A DNA stretch of 7,050 bases from DAORHV01 sp964434575 (GTDB lineage: Bacteria; Patescibacteriota; Gracilibacteria; Peribacterales; Peribacteraceae). The stretch lies in assembly GCA_964434575.1 (NCBI GenBank), contig CAYSWB010000039.1:1-7050 (forward strand). The letters are read 5' to 3'. The notes beneath the pieces were generated by a model that did no database searches, was not told the origin of the DNA, and saw only the letters and a list, made by a program, of their open reading frames with translations. Positions 1 through 4,933 of the stretch are shown piece after piece. Every line of letters begins with the position of its first letter. Position 1 is the first letter of the stretch. The translations under genes and the position numbers were made by a program.

Positions 1-1702
1 CCGGCACGTCGGCCTTGATGCCTTCGTTCACCAGCTCTTCCACCTTCTTGATCTGTTCGGGCGTCATCTTCTCGGGGTGCGAGAAGTCGAAGCGCAGACG
101 CTCGGCGGTGATGTTGCTGCCCTTCTGCCAGACGTGGTCACCGAGCACCGTGCGGAGTGCTTGGTTCAGCAGGTGCGTGGCGGTGTGCAGCTTGGTAGTC
201 TCGGCCGAGTTGTCGGCCAGTCCGCCGGAGAACTTCTGCGCGGCGCCGGCGCGCGATTTTGCTTGGTGCTCCTCAAAGGCCTTATTGAAACCGGCTTCAT
301 CTACGGTTAAGCCCAGCTCTTTCGCCATCTCTTTTGTTACTTCAATTGGGAATCCATAAGTATCAAATAAATGGAATGCATTAACTCCTTCAATCACTTT
401 TTTCATCTTCTCAATTTCTGGCTTAAGGTCGTCAAATTCTTTCTGGGCCTTCTTGAGTTGCTTTTGAAATTCAGAAAAATCAAAATGTTCAATAGTCTTC
501 ATTGCTTCATTCAATTCGAGTTCAAGATACTTTTGAATTCTTTTGGCATCTTCCAAATAAGGCTCAACAATCTTATTAAACTGTTTATAGCCTTCCACCA
601 AGGTTTTGCCGAAAGTAATTTCTTCTTTCTGAATTACATCAAGGATTTCTTCTTTCTTTGATAACAGCTTGGGGTAGAAATTGCCATATTGCTCAATGAC
701 CTTATTAACTACAGCCCAAGTAATAGGCGTATGCTCAACTCCTAATTTCCTGGCACAACGAGAGGCTCGACGAATGATTTTTCTCAGAACATATGCCTGG
801 TCAATATTTCCAGGCTTAACTCCATCTGCCACCATAAATGTGGCTGCTTTTAAATGATCAGTAATGATTCGAGCATATCGAATATGGGTAGGATCATCGC
901 TTTTCTTTTGCAGTGTCACGTTAAAGACAGTCTCTAAAATAGACCGAATAGAATCAGTTTCGTAAACGCTTTTGGCTTCCTGCAATACGGCGGCAACACG
1001 CTCAAGACCCATTCCAGTATCAACACATTGCTGCGCCAGCTTCTCGAACGTGCCATCCTCCTTCTTGTTGTATTGCAGGAACACGTCGTTCCAGATTTCC
1101 ATCCACTCGGCGTCGTGCGTGGCGGGGTTGCCGCGCGGCGCACCTTCGCCGACCCAGTAGAACATCTCGGTGTCGGGTCCGCACGGGCCGGTCTTGCCGG
1201 CCGGGCCCCACCAGTTTTTTGCCTTCGGCAGGAAACCGATGCGTTCCTCGGGCACGCCGCATTCCTTCCAGAAGTTGGCGCTTTCCATATCTTTCGGTGC
1301 GTCCTTGTCACCCTCGAAGCACGTCACCGCCAGCATGTCTTTCGGGATACCCAGGTACTTCTCGCTGGTCAGGAATTCGTAGCTCCACGCGATGGCCTCT
1401 TTCTTGAAGTAGTCACCCAGGCTCCAGTTGCCGAGCATTTCGAAACAGGTGAGGTGGGTGTTGTCGCCGACTTCATCGATGTCGCCGGTGCGCACGCACA
1501 GCTGCACGTCGGCCAGGCGCTTGCCGGCCGGGTGGGCTTGTCCCATCAGATAGGGGACCAGCGGGTGCATGCCGGCGGTGGTGAACAGCACGGTGGGATC
1601 GTTGTCGGGGACCAGCGAGGCGCCGGGGATGATGGCGTGACCTTTCTCCTTGAAAAAGTCGAGGTACAGCTGGCGGATTTCGGCGGTGGAGCGGGGCTTC
1701 AT
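1..1702 (-). CDS. alaS: Alanyl-tRNA synthetase, N-terminal 567 codons (3' end cut by window)
   Basis: Class II synthetase that charges tRNA-Ala with alanine in the cytoplasm and clears mischarged Ser/Gly-tRNA-Ala. The frame is open from ATG at 1702 to the window edge. Visible in order: N-terminus MKPRSTAEIRQLYLDFF; motif 2 region FEMLGNWSLGDYF (residues 87-99); TGPCGPDTE (171-179); motif 3 DTGMGLER (228-235); tRNA-recognition segment with ADGVKPGN and YVLRKIIRRA; DTYGFP (about 445-450); and the start of the editing domain with zinc-site motif HTATH (506-510). The remaining editing domain and C-Ala lie outside. The block PLVPYLMG...RTGDIDEVGD is the AlaS variant I associate with Patescibacteria. 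Two oddities: residues about 225-482 are encoded by AT-rich DNA unlike the flanks, and residues about 382-437 form a lysine/glutamate-rich coiled-coil-like insert where E. coli AlaS has only about 17 residues. The start is supported by homology to other AlaS N-termini and by a -10 box just upstream. Confidence 0.97.
   Translation of the reverse strand, partial: MKPRSTAEIRQLYLDFFKEKGHAIIPGASLVPDNDPTVLFTTAGMHPLVPYLMGQAHPAGKRLADVQLCVRTGDIDEVGDNTHLTCFEMLGNWSLGDYFKKEAIAWSYEFLTSEKYLGIPKDMLAVTCFEGDKDAPKDMESANFWKECGVPEERIGFLPKAKNWWGPAGKTGPCGPDTEMFYWVGEGAPRGNPATHDAEWMEIWNDVFLQYNKKEDGTFEKLAQQCVDTGMGLERVAAVLQEAKSVYETDSIRSILETVFNVTLQKKSDDPTHIRYARIITDHLKAATFMVADGVKPGNIDQAYVLRKIIRRASRCARKLGVEHTPITWAVVNKVIEQYGNFYPKLLSKKEEILDVIQKEEITFGKTLVEGYKQFNKIVEPYLEDAKRIQKYLELELNEAMKTIEHFDFSEFQKQLKKAQKEFDDLKPEIEKMKKVIEGVNAFHLFDTYGFPIEVTKEMAKELGLTVDEAGFNKAFEEHQAKSRAGAAQKFSGGLADNSAETTKLHTATHLLNQALRTVLGDHVWQKGSNITAERLRFDFSHPEKMTPEQIKKVEELVNEGIKADVP
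257..1030. other. AT-rich, compositionally foreign segment inside alaS
   Basis: Hand counts of 60-base rows give 17 G+C at 361-420, 21 at 541-600 and 24 at 841-900. The flanks give 41 at 1081-1140 and 35 at 1-60. Codon choice switches with it: AAT, ATT, GAA, AAA, GAT and TTA dominate inside, while GCC, CTG, GGC and CGC dominate outside. The change on the gene's 5' side falls near codon 225, just before motif 3. The change on the 3' side falls near codon 482, in the FEEHQAKSR stretch before the editing domain. Both are well-conserved AlaS stretches. The frame is intact throughout and AlaS motifs continue inside, so this is an alaS segment and not an inserted element. Ends are accurate to perhaps 20 bases. 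Confidence 0.85.
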
Positions 1703-1708
1703 ACGGCC

Positions 1709-1714
1709 AGTATA
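1709..1714 (-). promoter_or_regulatory. -10 box of alaS promoter, likely leaderless
   Basis: On the minus strand TATACT (5/6 to TATAAT) ends six bases before the alaS ATG at 1702. Initiation at the usual distance of about 7 nt would start the mRNA at or next to the A of the start codon, and no Shine-Dalgarno sequence lies upstream of the ATG. No good -35 is seen at 16-18 bp; a TG occurs upstream but is one base off the extended -10 position. An 8-bp palindrome TCGTACGA (1730-1737) occupies the spacer/-35 region and could be an operator. Confidence 0.5.
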
Positions 1715-1783
1715 TGCAAGAACCTGATTTCGTACGAGTTTCACCTTTCCGAAGAATACGGACGGCAAGTTCGGGTCATATAA

Positions 1784-1811
1784 TTGACACATCGATATTC
1801 CATTACATAAT
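1784..1811 (+). promoter_or_regulatory. Strong sigma70-like promoter for the zinc-ribbon gene
   Basis: A perfect -35 TTGACA at 1784-1789 is followed, after 16 bp, by CATAAT at 1806-1811 (5/6 to consensus). The predicted start is about 1817-1819, at the first base of the UUCG hairpin. The -10 lies inside a short dyad, CATTA-CA-TAATG (1801-1812). A separate perfect TATAAT at 1779-1784 overlaps the -35 by one base but has no -35 of its own. This is the best promoter in the window. It would give a leader of about 148 nt before the ATG at 1966. Confidence 0.65.
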
Positions 1812-1816
1812 GGGAA

Positions 1817-1838
1817 ATGTAACATTTCGATGTTACAT
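1817..1838 (+). promoter_or_regulatory. Inverted repeat / UUCG hairpin at the predicted transcript 5' end
   Basis: Perfect 9-bp arms ATGTAACAT (1817-1825) and ATGTTACAT (1830-1838) enclose a TTCG loop. In RNA this is a stable tetraloop hairpin at or very near the predicted +1, which could protect the 5' end. In DNA it is a good operator, since a repressor bound here would block the promoter at 1784-1811. The half-site TTACAT occurs again at 1803-1808 next to the -10, giving three copies of the hexamer (one inverted) within 36 bp. Confidence 0.6.
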
Positions 1839-1865
1839 GTTCTTTCTCAGCTACCGTCAGTCAGA

Positions 1866-1919
1866 CAGCTCGCCGCGTCCCGCTTCCTGCACAGCCGGGG
1901 ATGGGGACGCGGTGAGCTG
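1866..1919 (+). promoter_or_regulatory. Large stem-loop in 5' leader of the zinc-ribbon gene
   Basis: Arms CAGCTCGCCGCGTCCC (1866-1881) and GGGACGCGGTGAGCTG (1904-1919) pair over 16 bp with a single G.U pair (1872 with 1913). The loop is 22 nt, within which TCC 1885-1887 may pair with GGA 1899-1901. No T-run follows, so it does not resemble a standard terminator. It lies 46 nt before the ATG at 1966. The arms match no riboswitch or T-box I recognise. It could be a cis-regulatory RNA, a ribosomal-protein-style leader, or a protein-binding DNA dyad. It is not a coding hairpin unless the longer, less likely start of the next gene is used. Confidence 0.55.
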
Positions 1920-1965
1920 GACCCTGAAAGGCCAGCCACACCGCACCTGTCGAGGTATCTGTCCG

Positions 1966-2250
1966 ATGGCTACGGAAACGTGCTTGGTCTGCGGCGGCGC
2001 GGTCAACAGCGGCAGCGGCGTCTGCGAGGGCTGCGGCCACAAGCCGTACGGCGAAGTGGTCGGCGAGGCCACCGAGGCCCCCGCTCCGACCTACGTCAAC
2101 CCGCCCGCCCCCGCCGTCCCCAACCCGCCCGCCCCGAAGGCCGGCCTGCCGACCGTGTCGGAAACCTGCATCGTGTGCAACTCGACCGTCGATGAGGACG
2201 GCGTCTGCAGCGGCTGCGGCCACCGTCACAATGACAATGACAATGACTGA
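1966..2250 (+). CDS. Small protein with two zinc-ribbon-like modules
   Basis: 94 residues. The N-terminal module has C6-x2-C9 and C20-x2-C23-GH. The C-terminal module has C68-x2-C71 and C81-x2-C84-GH. Each four-cysteine set is expected to bind one zinc ion. They are joined by a Pro/Ala-rich linker (residues 38-62) containing NPPAP twice, and the protein ends in RHNDNDND. There is no signal peptide or membrane segment, so it is probably cytoplasmic. Such ribbons serve in nucleic-acid or protein binding, and nothing here says which. The ATG at 1966 is chosen because GAGGT (1952-1956) is a Shine-Dalgarno at 9 nt spacing and the first module begins directly after it. In-frame upstream ATGs at 1810 and 1837 would give a Cys/Ser/Arg-rich extension that reads like untranslated leader and includes both stem-loops. 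GC-rich codon use matches the flanks. Product unrecognised beyond the motifs. Confidence 0.8.
   Translation: MATETCLVCGGAVNSGSGVCEGCGHKPYGEVVGEATEAPAPTYVNPPAPAVPNPPAPKAGLPTVSETCIVCNSTVDEDGVCSGCGHRHNDNDND
2098..2135 (+). repeat. Direct repeat in linker coding sequence
   Basis: The 14-base unit AACCCGCCCGCCCC occurs at 2098-2111 and again at 2122-2135, a period of 24 bp. It encodes the two NPPAP units of the linker. This looks like a short in-frame duplication that could change linker length between strains. Confidence 0.7.
2230..2247 (+). repeat. Hexanucleotide microsatellite AATGAC x3
   Basis: Three perfect copies of AATGAC sit directly before the TGA stop of the zinc-ribbon gene and encode the Asn-Asp repeats of its tail. 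Gain or loss of units keeps the frame. The acidic tail follows HRH and could add metal-binding capacity, which is inference. Confidence 0.8.
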
Positions 2251-2264
2251 TTGCTGAGGAAGAC

Positions 2265-2295
2265 CCTCCACCCCGCGCCAAACGCGGGGTGGAGG
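2265..2295 (+). terminator. GC-rich hairpin after the zinc-ribbon gene, probable terminator
   Basis: Perfect 13-bp arms CCTCCACCCCGCG (2265-2277) and CGCGGGGTGGAGG (2283-2295) enclose loop CCAAA, 15 nt after the stop at 2250. The stem is strong but no T-run follows on either strand, so it may terminate weakly or serve as an mRNA 3'-end stabiliser. Just downstream lies a second small dyad, CTCGT-CT-ACGAG (2300-2311). Its position between two same-strand genes suggests it separates their transcripts. Confidence 0.55.
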
Positions 2296-2330
2296 CACCC
2301 TCGTCTACGAGCATATTGCTTCGCGTGTCA

Positions 2331-2346
2331 AAAAGAGTACTCTTTT
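2331..2346 (+). promoter_or_regulatory. Perfect 16-bp palindrome, candidate operator
   Basis: AAAAGAGT-ACTCTTTT is a perfect dyad ending six bases before the ATG at 2353. With no loop bases it is better as a dimeric protein site than as a hairpin. It overlaps a weak promoter guess (TTGCTT 2316-2321, 17 bp, TACTCT 2339-2344) whose start would be at or next to the ATG. A repressor bound here would block that promoter. The site is AT-rich in a GC-rich setting, so chance is a poor explanation. Confidence 0.5.
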
Positions 2347-2352
2347 GCATCC

Positions 2353-3063
2353 ATGAATGAATTGCGACAGGCATTGCAGCGCGCAAACGTTCCGGCCGAC
2401 AAGCTGGACGTGGTCGAAGCCCGCGTGCAGGCGCGTCTTTCCAAGAATGTCCCGGGCGGATGGTGTGAAGGATTCCGCAAGCGCATGACCGCACTGCTGG
2501 AGGCCTTTCCGCTGAGCGGTGAGTACCAAGAGCCGTACAACGCGTTGCGCATCCTGCTCGCGCAACAGGGGATCGTGAACTGGGAGGGCGAACACGGCAT
2601 CTCCGTTCCCGATGACGACGTCGATCCCATGAACCCGCGGCCTCGTCCCGTCCGCACGTCTGCGACCAGCGTTCGACAACCGTTGCTCACGCGCACGGTC
2701 TCCACGCCCCCGCCAGCCGTTCATATCGATCCCGCTTCAGTCCTGGGCACGCCCGAACTTCCGGATCCCAACGTCGCCACGCCCCTGAGTTGCGACGCCA
2801 TCCATGGTTTGTGCGTCCCCCGCGATGACGGCAACTGGATCCTGGAGTGCGACGTACTGCGCGGTCATCGCATCCAGGTCGCCGCCGTCATGGACGATGG
2901 CACGGACCATGCCATCGAGGTGCCGTTCGTCACGTCCGGAGAGCACAAAATCAATCTGGGCTTACCCGCCGGTCGCACGCCGCAGACGGTGGTTGTGGTC
3001 GTGCTCAATGAGGATGGACAAGAGGTCGGTCGCGGCATCATCAACAGGCCAAAAACCCAGTAG
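2353..3063 (+). CDS. Hypothetical protein with helical N-terminus and predicted beta-rich C-terminal domain
   Basis: 236 residues; no family recognised. Residues 1-80 are rich in helix formers (MNELRQALQRANVPADKL, then a KRMTALLEAFPL segment). Residues 85-135 are a Pro/Thr/Arg-rich, probably disordered linker (DPMNPRPRPVRT, STPPPAVHIDP). Residues about 140-232 alternate short hydrophobic strands and turns (WILECDVL, HRIQVAAVMDD, AIEVPFV, KINLGL, QTVVVVVLNEDGQEVG) and suggest a small beta-sandwich. There is no signal peptide or membrane helix. Two cysteines flank the GLC strand near 148-155. The ATG at 2353 is chosen over TTG at 2251 because the upstream part would be coded by the terminator hairpin and the palindrome. 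There is no Shine-Dalgarno. It lies 102 nt after the zinc-ribbon gene and 71 nt before the next gene. Codon use is typical of the GC-rich flanks. Confidence 0.8.
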   Translation: MNELRQALQRANVPADKLDVVEARVQARLSKNVPGGWCEGFRKRMTALLEAFPLSGEYQEPYNALRILLAQQGIVNWEGEHGISVPDDDVDPMNPRPRPVRTSATSVRQPLLTRTVSTPPPAVHIDPASVLGTPELPDPNVATPLSCDAIHGLCVPRDDGNWILECDVLRGHRIQVAAVMDDGTDHAIEVPFVTSGEHKINLGLPAGRTPQTVVVVVLNEDGQEVGRGIINRPKTQ

Positions 3064-3098
3064 GTTCGCCTGAGCGGAGAAAAACGAAGGCGCGACCT

Positions 3099-3126
3099 TT
3101 GACGTGCCTGAAAGAGTATTGAGAAT
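3099..3126 (+). promoter_or_regulatory. Possible promoter for the gene at 3135
   Basis: TTGACG (3099-3104, 5/6 to the -35 consensus) is followed after 16 bp by GAGAAT (3121-3126, 4/6 to the -10). Transcription would begin about 3133-3135, at the ATG, so the message would be leaderless, in keeping with the absence of a Shine-Dalgarno. A weak 7-bp stem with one G.U pair (3088-3094 with 3103-3109) overlaps the -35. Confidence 0.35.
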
Positions 3127-3134
3127 TGTGGAAT

Positions 3135-3746
3135 ATGCCTTCCACTCCAGAATCGCTTCCGGCCCTTTCGTTAGAGCAAACGCGCGATCTCGAGCGCGGC
3201 GGTACCCGCGTGCACTTCGTGCCGTCCATGCTCGGAGGTGTTCCCGAATCCACGCCAGCCGCCGAACGCCTTACGGCCCTGCGCACCGGCTTCCGTCTGC
3301 AGCTTCTCATCGTGGAGGCAGACGCGGATGACGAGCCCACCGACGTGCAGATCGGCTTGCTGCAGGGCGATCCGATGGCGCTCGATCTGCTGGATGCCCA
3401 GACGCTGGAAACATGCGACCGCCTCGTGCAGGAAGTCCGCCGCCGCACGGATGCTTTGCTTGCCAGGCTTCTGGATGCCGCCGCCATCGAGCGGCGTGCC
3501 GCACTCTTCGGAGACGGTCAGGAAGCCGCCACGCGAAGGCAGTGGCTGGGCATGCTGGAACAGGCCGAGTTCAACGCGGTGGCCATCCGGTACCAGTGGC
3601 AGGGCTCGTTCTACCACCAATTCGTCCGCGGCCGCAGGCACACCGGCGAGCACCGCGAGCGCTTCCGTGCCGCCATGGAGGCCGACTATGCGCGCGTGTT
3701 CCAGGCGTTGGATCTGGCGGCGGCATTCGCCGACGCCGGCTTGTAA
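3135..3746 (+). CDS. Hypothetical helical cytoplasmic protein
   Basis: 203 residues; not recognised. A short N-terminal part (MPSTPESLPALSLEQ, then a strand-like RVHFVP and FRLQLLIVEAD) is followed by a region with high helix propensity and many Glu/Arg/Ala (about 85-200), including TCDRLVQEVRRRTDALLARL, AAIERRAALF and ERFRAAMEADYARVFQAL. A cluster of aromatic and basic residues, IRYQWQGSFYHQFVRGRRHTGEH (split as IRYQWQGSFYHQF and VRGRRHTGEH), lies about 150-172 and could be a functional surface. There is no signal peptide, membrane segment or cysteine motif. The ATG at 3135 is preferred; an in-frame TTG at 3126 adds only three residues. The reverse strand is also open here (3171-3791), but the plus frame shows the GC-rich third-position pattern of neighbouring genes. 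It sits 77 nt before the desaturase. Confidence 0.75.
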   Translation: MPSTPESLPALSLEQTRDLERGGTRVHFVPSMLGGVPESTPAAERLTALRTGFRLQLLIVEADADDEPTDVQIGLLQGDPMALDLLDAQTLETCDRLVQEVRRRTDALLARLLDAAAIERRAALFGDGQEAATRRQWLGMLEQAEFNAVAIRYQWQGSFYHQFVRGRRHTGEHRERFRAAMEADYARVFQALDLAAAFADAGL

Positions 3747-3761
3747 TCGGGGTCGAAACTG

Positions 3762-3805
3762 TTGCGTGTTCCGGCAAGGGGTGATGTACACTTTCGTACC
3801 GTACG
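3762..3805 (+). promoter_or_regulatory. Weak promoter/operator-like sequence before the desaturase
   Basis: TTGCGT (3762-3767) and TACACT (3787-3792) are separated by 19 bp, longer than ideal. Between the -10-like box and the ATG is an odd palindrome CGTAC-C-GTACG (3795-3805), at the expected +1. Each piece is weak. The palindrome shares TTTCGTAC with the dyad upstream of alaS (1728-1735). Confidence 0.22.
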
Positions 3806-3823
3806 TCCTTCCCCCACACTCGC

Positions 3824-4933
3824 ATGACGTCCGGACACGTTCACGCCGCGCCAGAGCACGATCACGCGTTCAAGGAAAAGGCGATCATCACCGTCGCGGT
3901 TGTCGGCCCGCTGCTGGGCTTCCTGTTTGCCGTGTACCTCAGTTGGAACCGCTACGTCTTCGCCATGGACCTCGTCCTGTTGGCTGTCATGTACGTCATC
4001 ACCTCGCTGGGCGTGACCATCGGATTCCACCGCATGCTCACCCACAAGGGCTTCCAGGCTCCTTCCTGGCTGCGCCGCTTCTTCCTCATTTGCGGTTGCA
4101 TGGCCATCCCGGGCATCGGCCCCCAGTACTGGGCTTCCACGCACATCCGCCACCATGCCCACTCCGATGAAGAAGGCGATCCGCACAGCCCGCTCGAGGG
4201 CCTGTGGCATGCGCACATCGGCTGGATGTACGACCGCGCCGGCAACACCAACGTCGAGAAGTACGGCAAGCATTTCCTGGAAGACAAGGACGTCATGTTC
4301 GTCAGCCGCACGGGCATGCTGTGGGCATTCCTGTCCTTCGCGATCCCGTTCGCCATCGGCGGCTGGACCGGCTTGCTCTGGGGCGGCGTGGTCCGCTTCT
4401 TCTTCGGCACGCATGTCATGTGGAGCGTGAACTCCATCTGTCACACGTTCGGCGAGCGCGACTTCGAAACCACCGACGAGAGCCGCAACCACTGGCTCAT
4501 CGGCATGCTTGCGCTGGGTGAAGGCTGGCACAACAACCACCACGCGTTCCCGGAGAGCGCCTCCCACGGTCTGCGCTGGTGGCAGTTCGATCTGTCCGCG
4601 TACGTCATCAACGTTCTGGAGGCCATGGGCCTGGTGTGGGACGTGAAGCGCGTCAGCCCGGAAGTCTTCTACGCCACCAAAGACAAGTGGGCCGTGATGC
4701 AGCAGTCGCTGAACCAGATGCGCCTGGACGTCCTGGCCGAGCTGGCCAAGGCCCGCGCCGAACTGGCCAAGCGCTACGGCTGGAAGGCCGTGTACCGCTG
4801 GCGTCCCAAGGTGCAGGAAGCCCGCCGCCTCAAGCAGATCCAGCGCATCGTCAACCGCGAGTCGCGCATGAAGCGCCACACGCTGGAGACCTACCTGCGC
4901 GAGATCAAAGGCCTGGTGCCGGCGGCAGCGTAA
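3824..4933 (+). CDS. Acyl-CoA (delta-9-type) membrane fatty acid desaturase
   Basis: 369 residues. A di-iron membrane enzyme that uses O2 and electrons to introduce a cis double bond into an acyl chain. All three histidine boxes are present: HRMLTH (69-74), HIRHH (107-111) and HNNHH (236-240). NSICH adds N203 and H207, matching the tenth and ninth iron ligands known from stearoyl-CoA desaturase. Hydrophobic segments at about 20-42, 49-66, 163-182 and 185-205 give the family's four-helix plan. Residues about 285-369 form a basic, strongly helical C-terminal extension (LDVLAELAKARAELAKRYGW, then a Lys/Arg-rich part) of unknown role. ATG at 3824 is chosen because homology begins soon after it; no Shine-Dalgarno is present. 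The stop overlaps the 3' end of the convergent gene by 29 bp. The acyl carrier (CoA, ACP or lipid) cannot be told from sequence. The requirement for O2 implies at least intermittent aerobic conditions. Confidence 0.93.
   Translation: MTSGHVHAAPEHDHAFKEKAIITVAVVGPLLGFLFAVYLSWNRYVFAMDLVLLAVMYVITSLGVTIGFHRMLTHKGFQAPSWLRRFFLICGCMAIPGIGPQYWASTHIRHHAHSDEEGDPHSPLEGLWHAHIGWMYDRAGNTNVEKYGKHFLEDKDVMFVSRTGMLWAFLSFAIPFAIGGWTGLLWGGVVRFFFGTHVMWSVNSICHTFGERDFETTDESRNHWLIGMLALGEGWHNNHHAFPESASHGLRWWQFDLSAYVINVLEAMGLVWDVKRVSPEVFYATKDKWAVMQQSLNQMRLDVLAELAKARAELAKRYGWKAVYRWRPKVQEARRLKQIQRIVNRESRMKRHTLETYLREIKGLVPAAA

Noticed and set aside
257..1030. AT-rich block as an insertion sequence or intein
   Set aside because: It translates as continuous AlaS with conserved motifs, and there are no terminal repeats, transposase or splicing motifs.
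1028..1783. 251-codon plus-strand open frame
   Set aside because: It is antisense to the conserved 5' part of alaS; a shadow of GC-rich codons.
1866..1919. Large leader stem-loop as an intrinsic terminator
   Set aside because: No T-run follows, and a gene with a Shine-Dalgarno starts 46 nt downstream on the same transcript.
1714..1965. N-terminal extension of the zinc-ribbon protein to 178 residues
   Set aside because: The extension would be coded by the promoter and the two stem-loops, has no domain-like composition, and the ATG at 1966 has its own GAGGT.
2251..2352. TTG start at 2251 extending the 236-residue protein
   Set aside because: This would begin directly after the previous stop and translate the 13-bp hairpin and the palindrome; ATG 2353 is simpler.
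3171..3791. 206-codon open frame on the minus strand opposite the gene at 3135
   Set aside because: It has no recognisable domain, runs over the neighbouring gap and lacks the third-position GC bias seen in the plus frame. The plus gene also fits the spacing of its neighbours.
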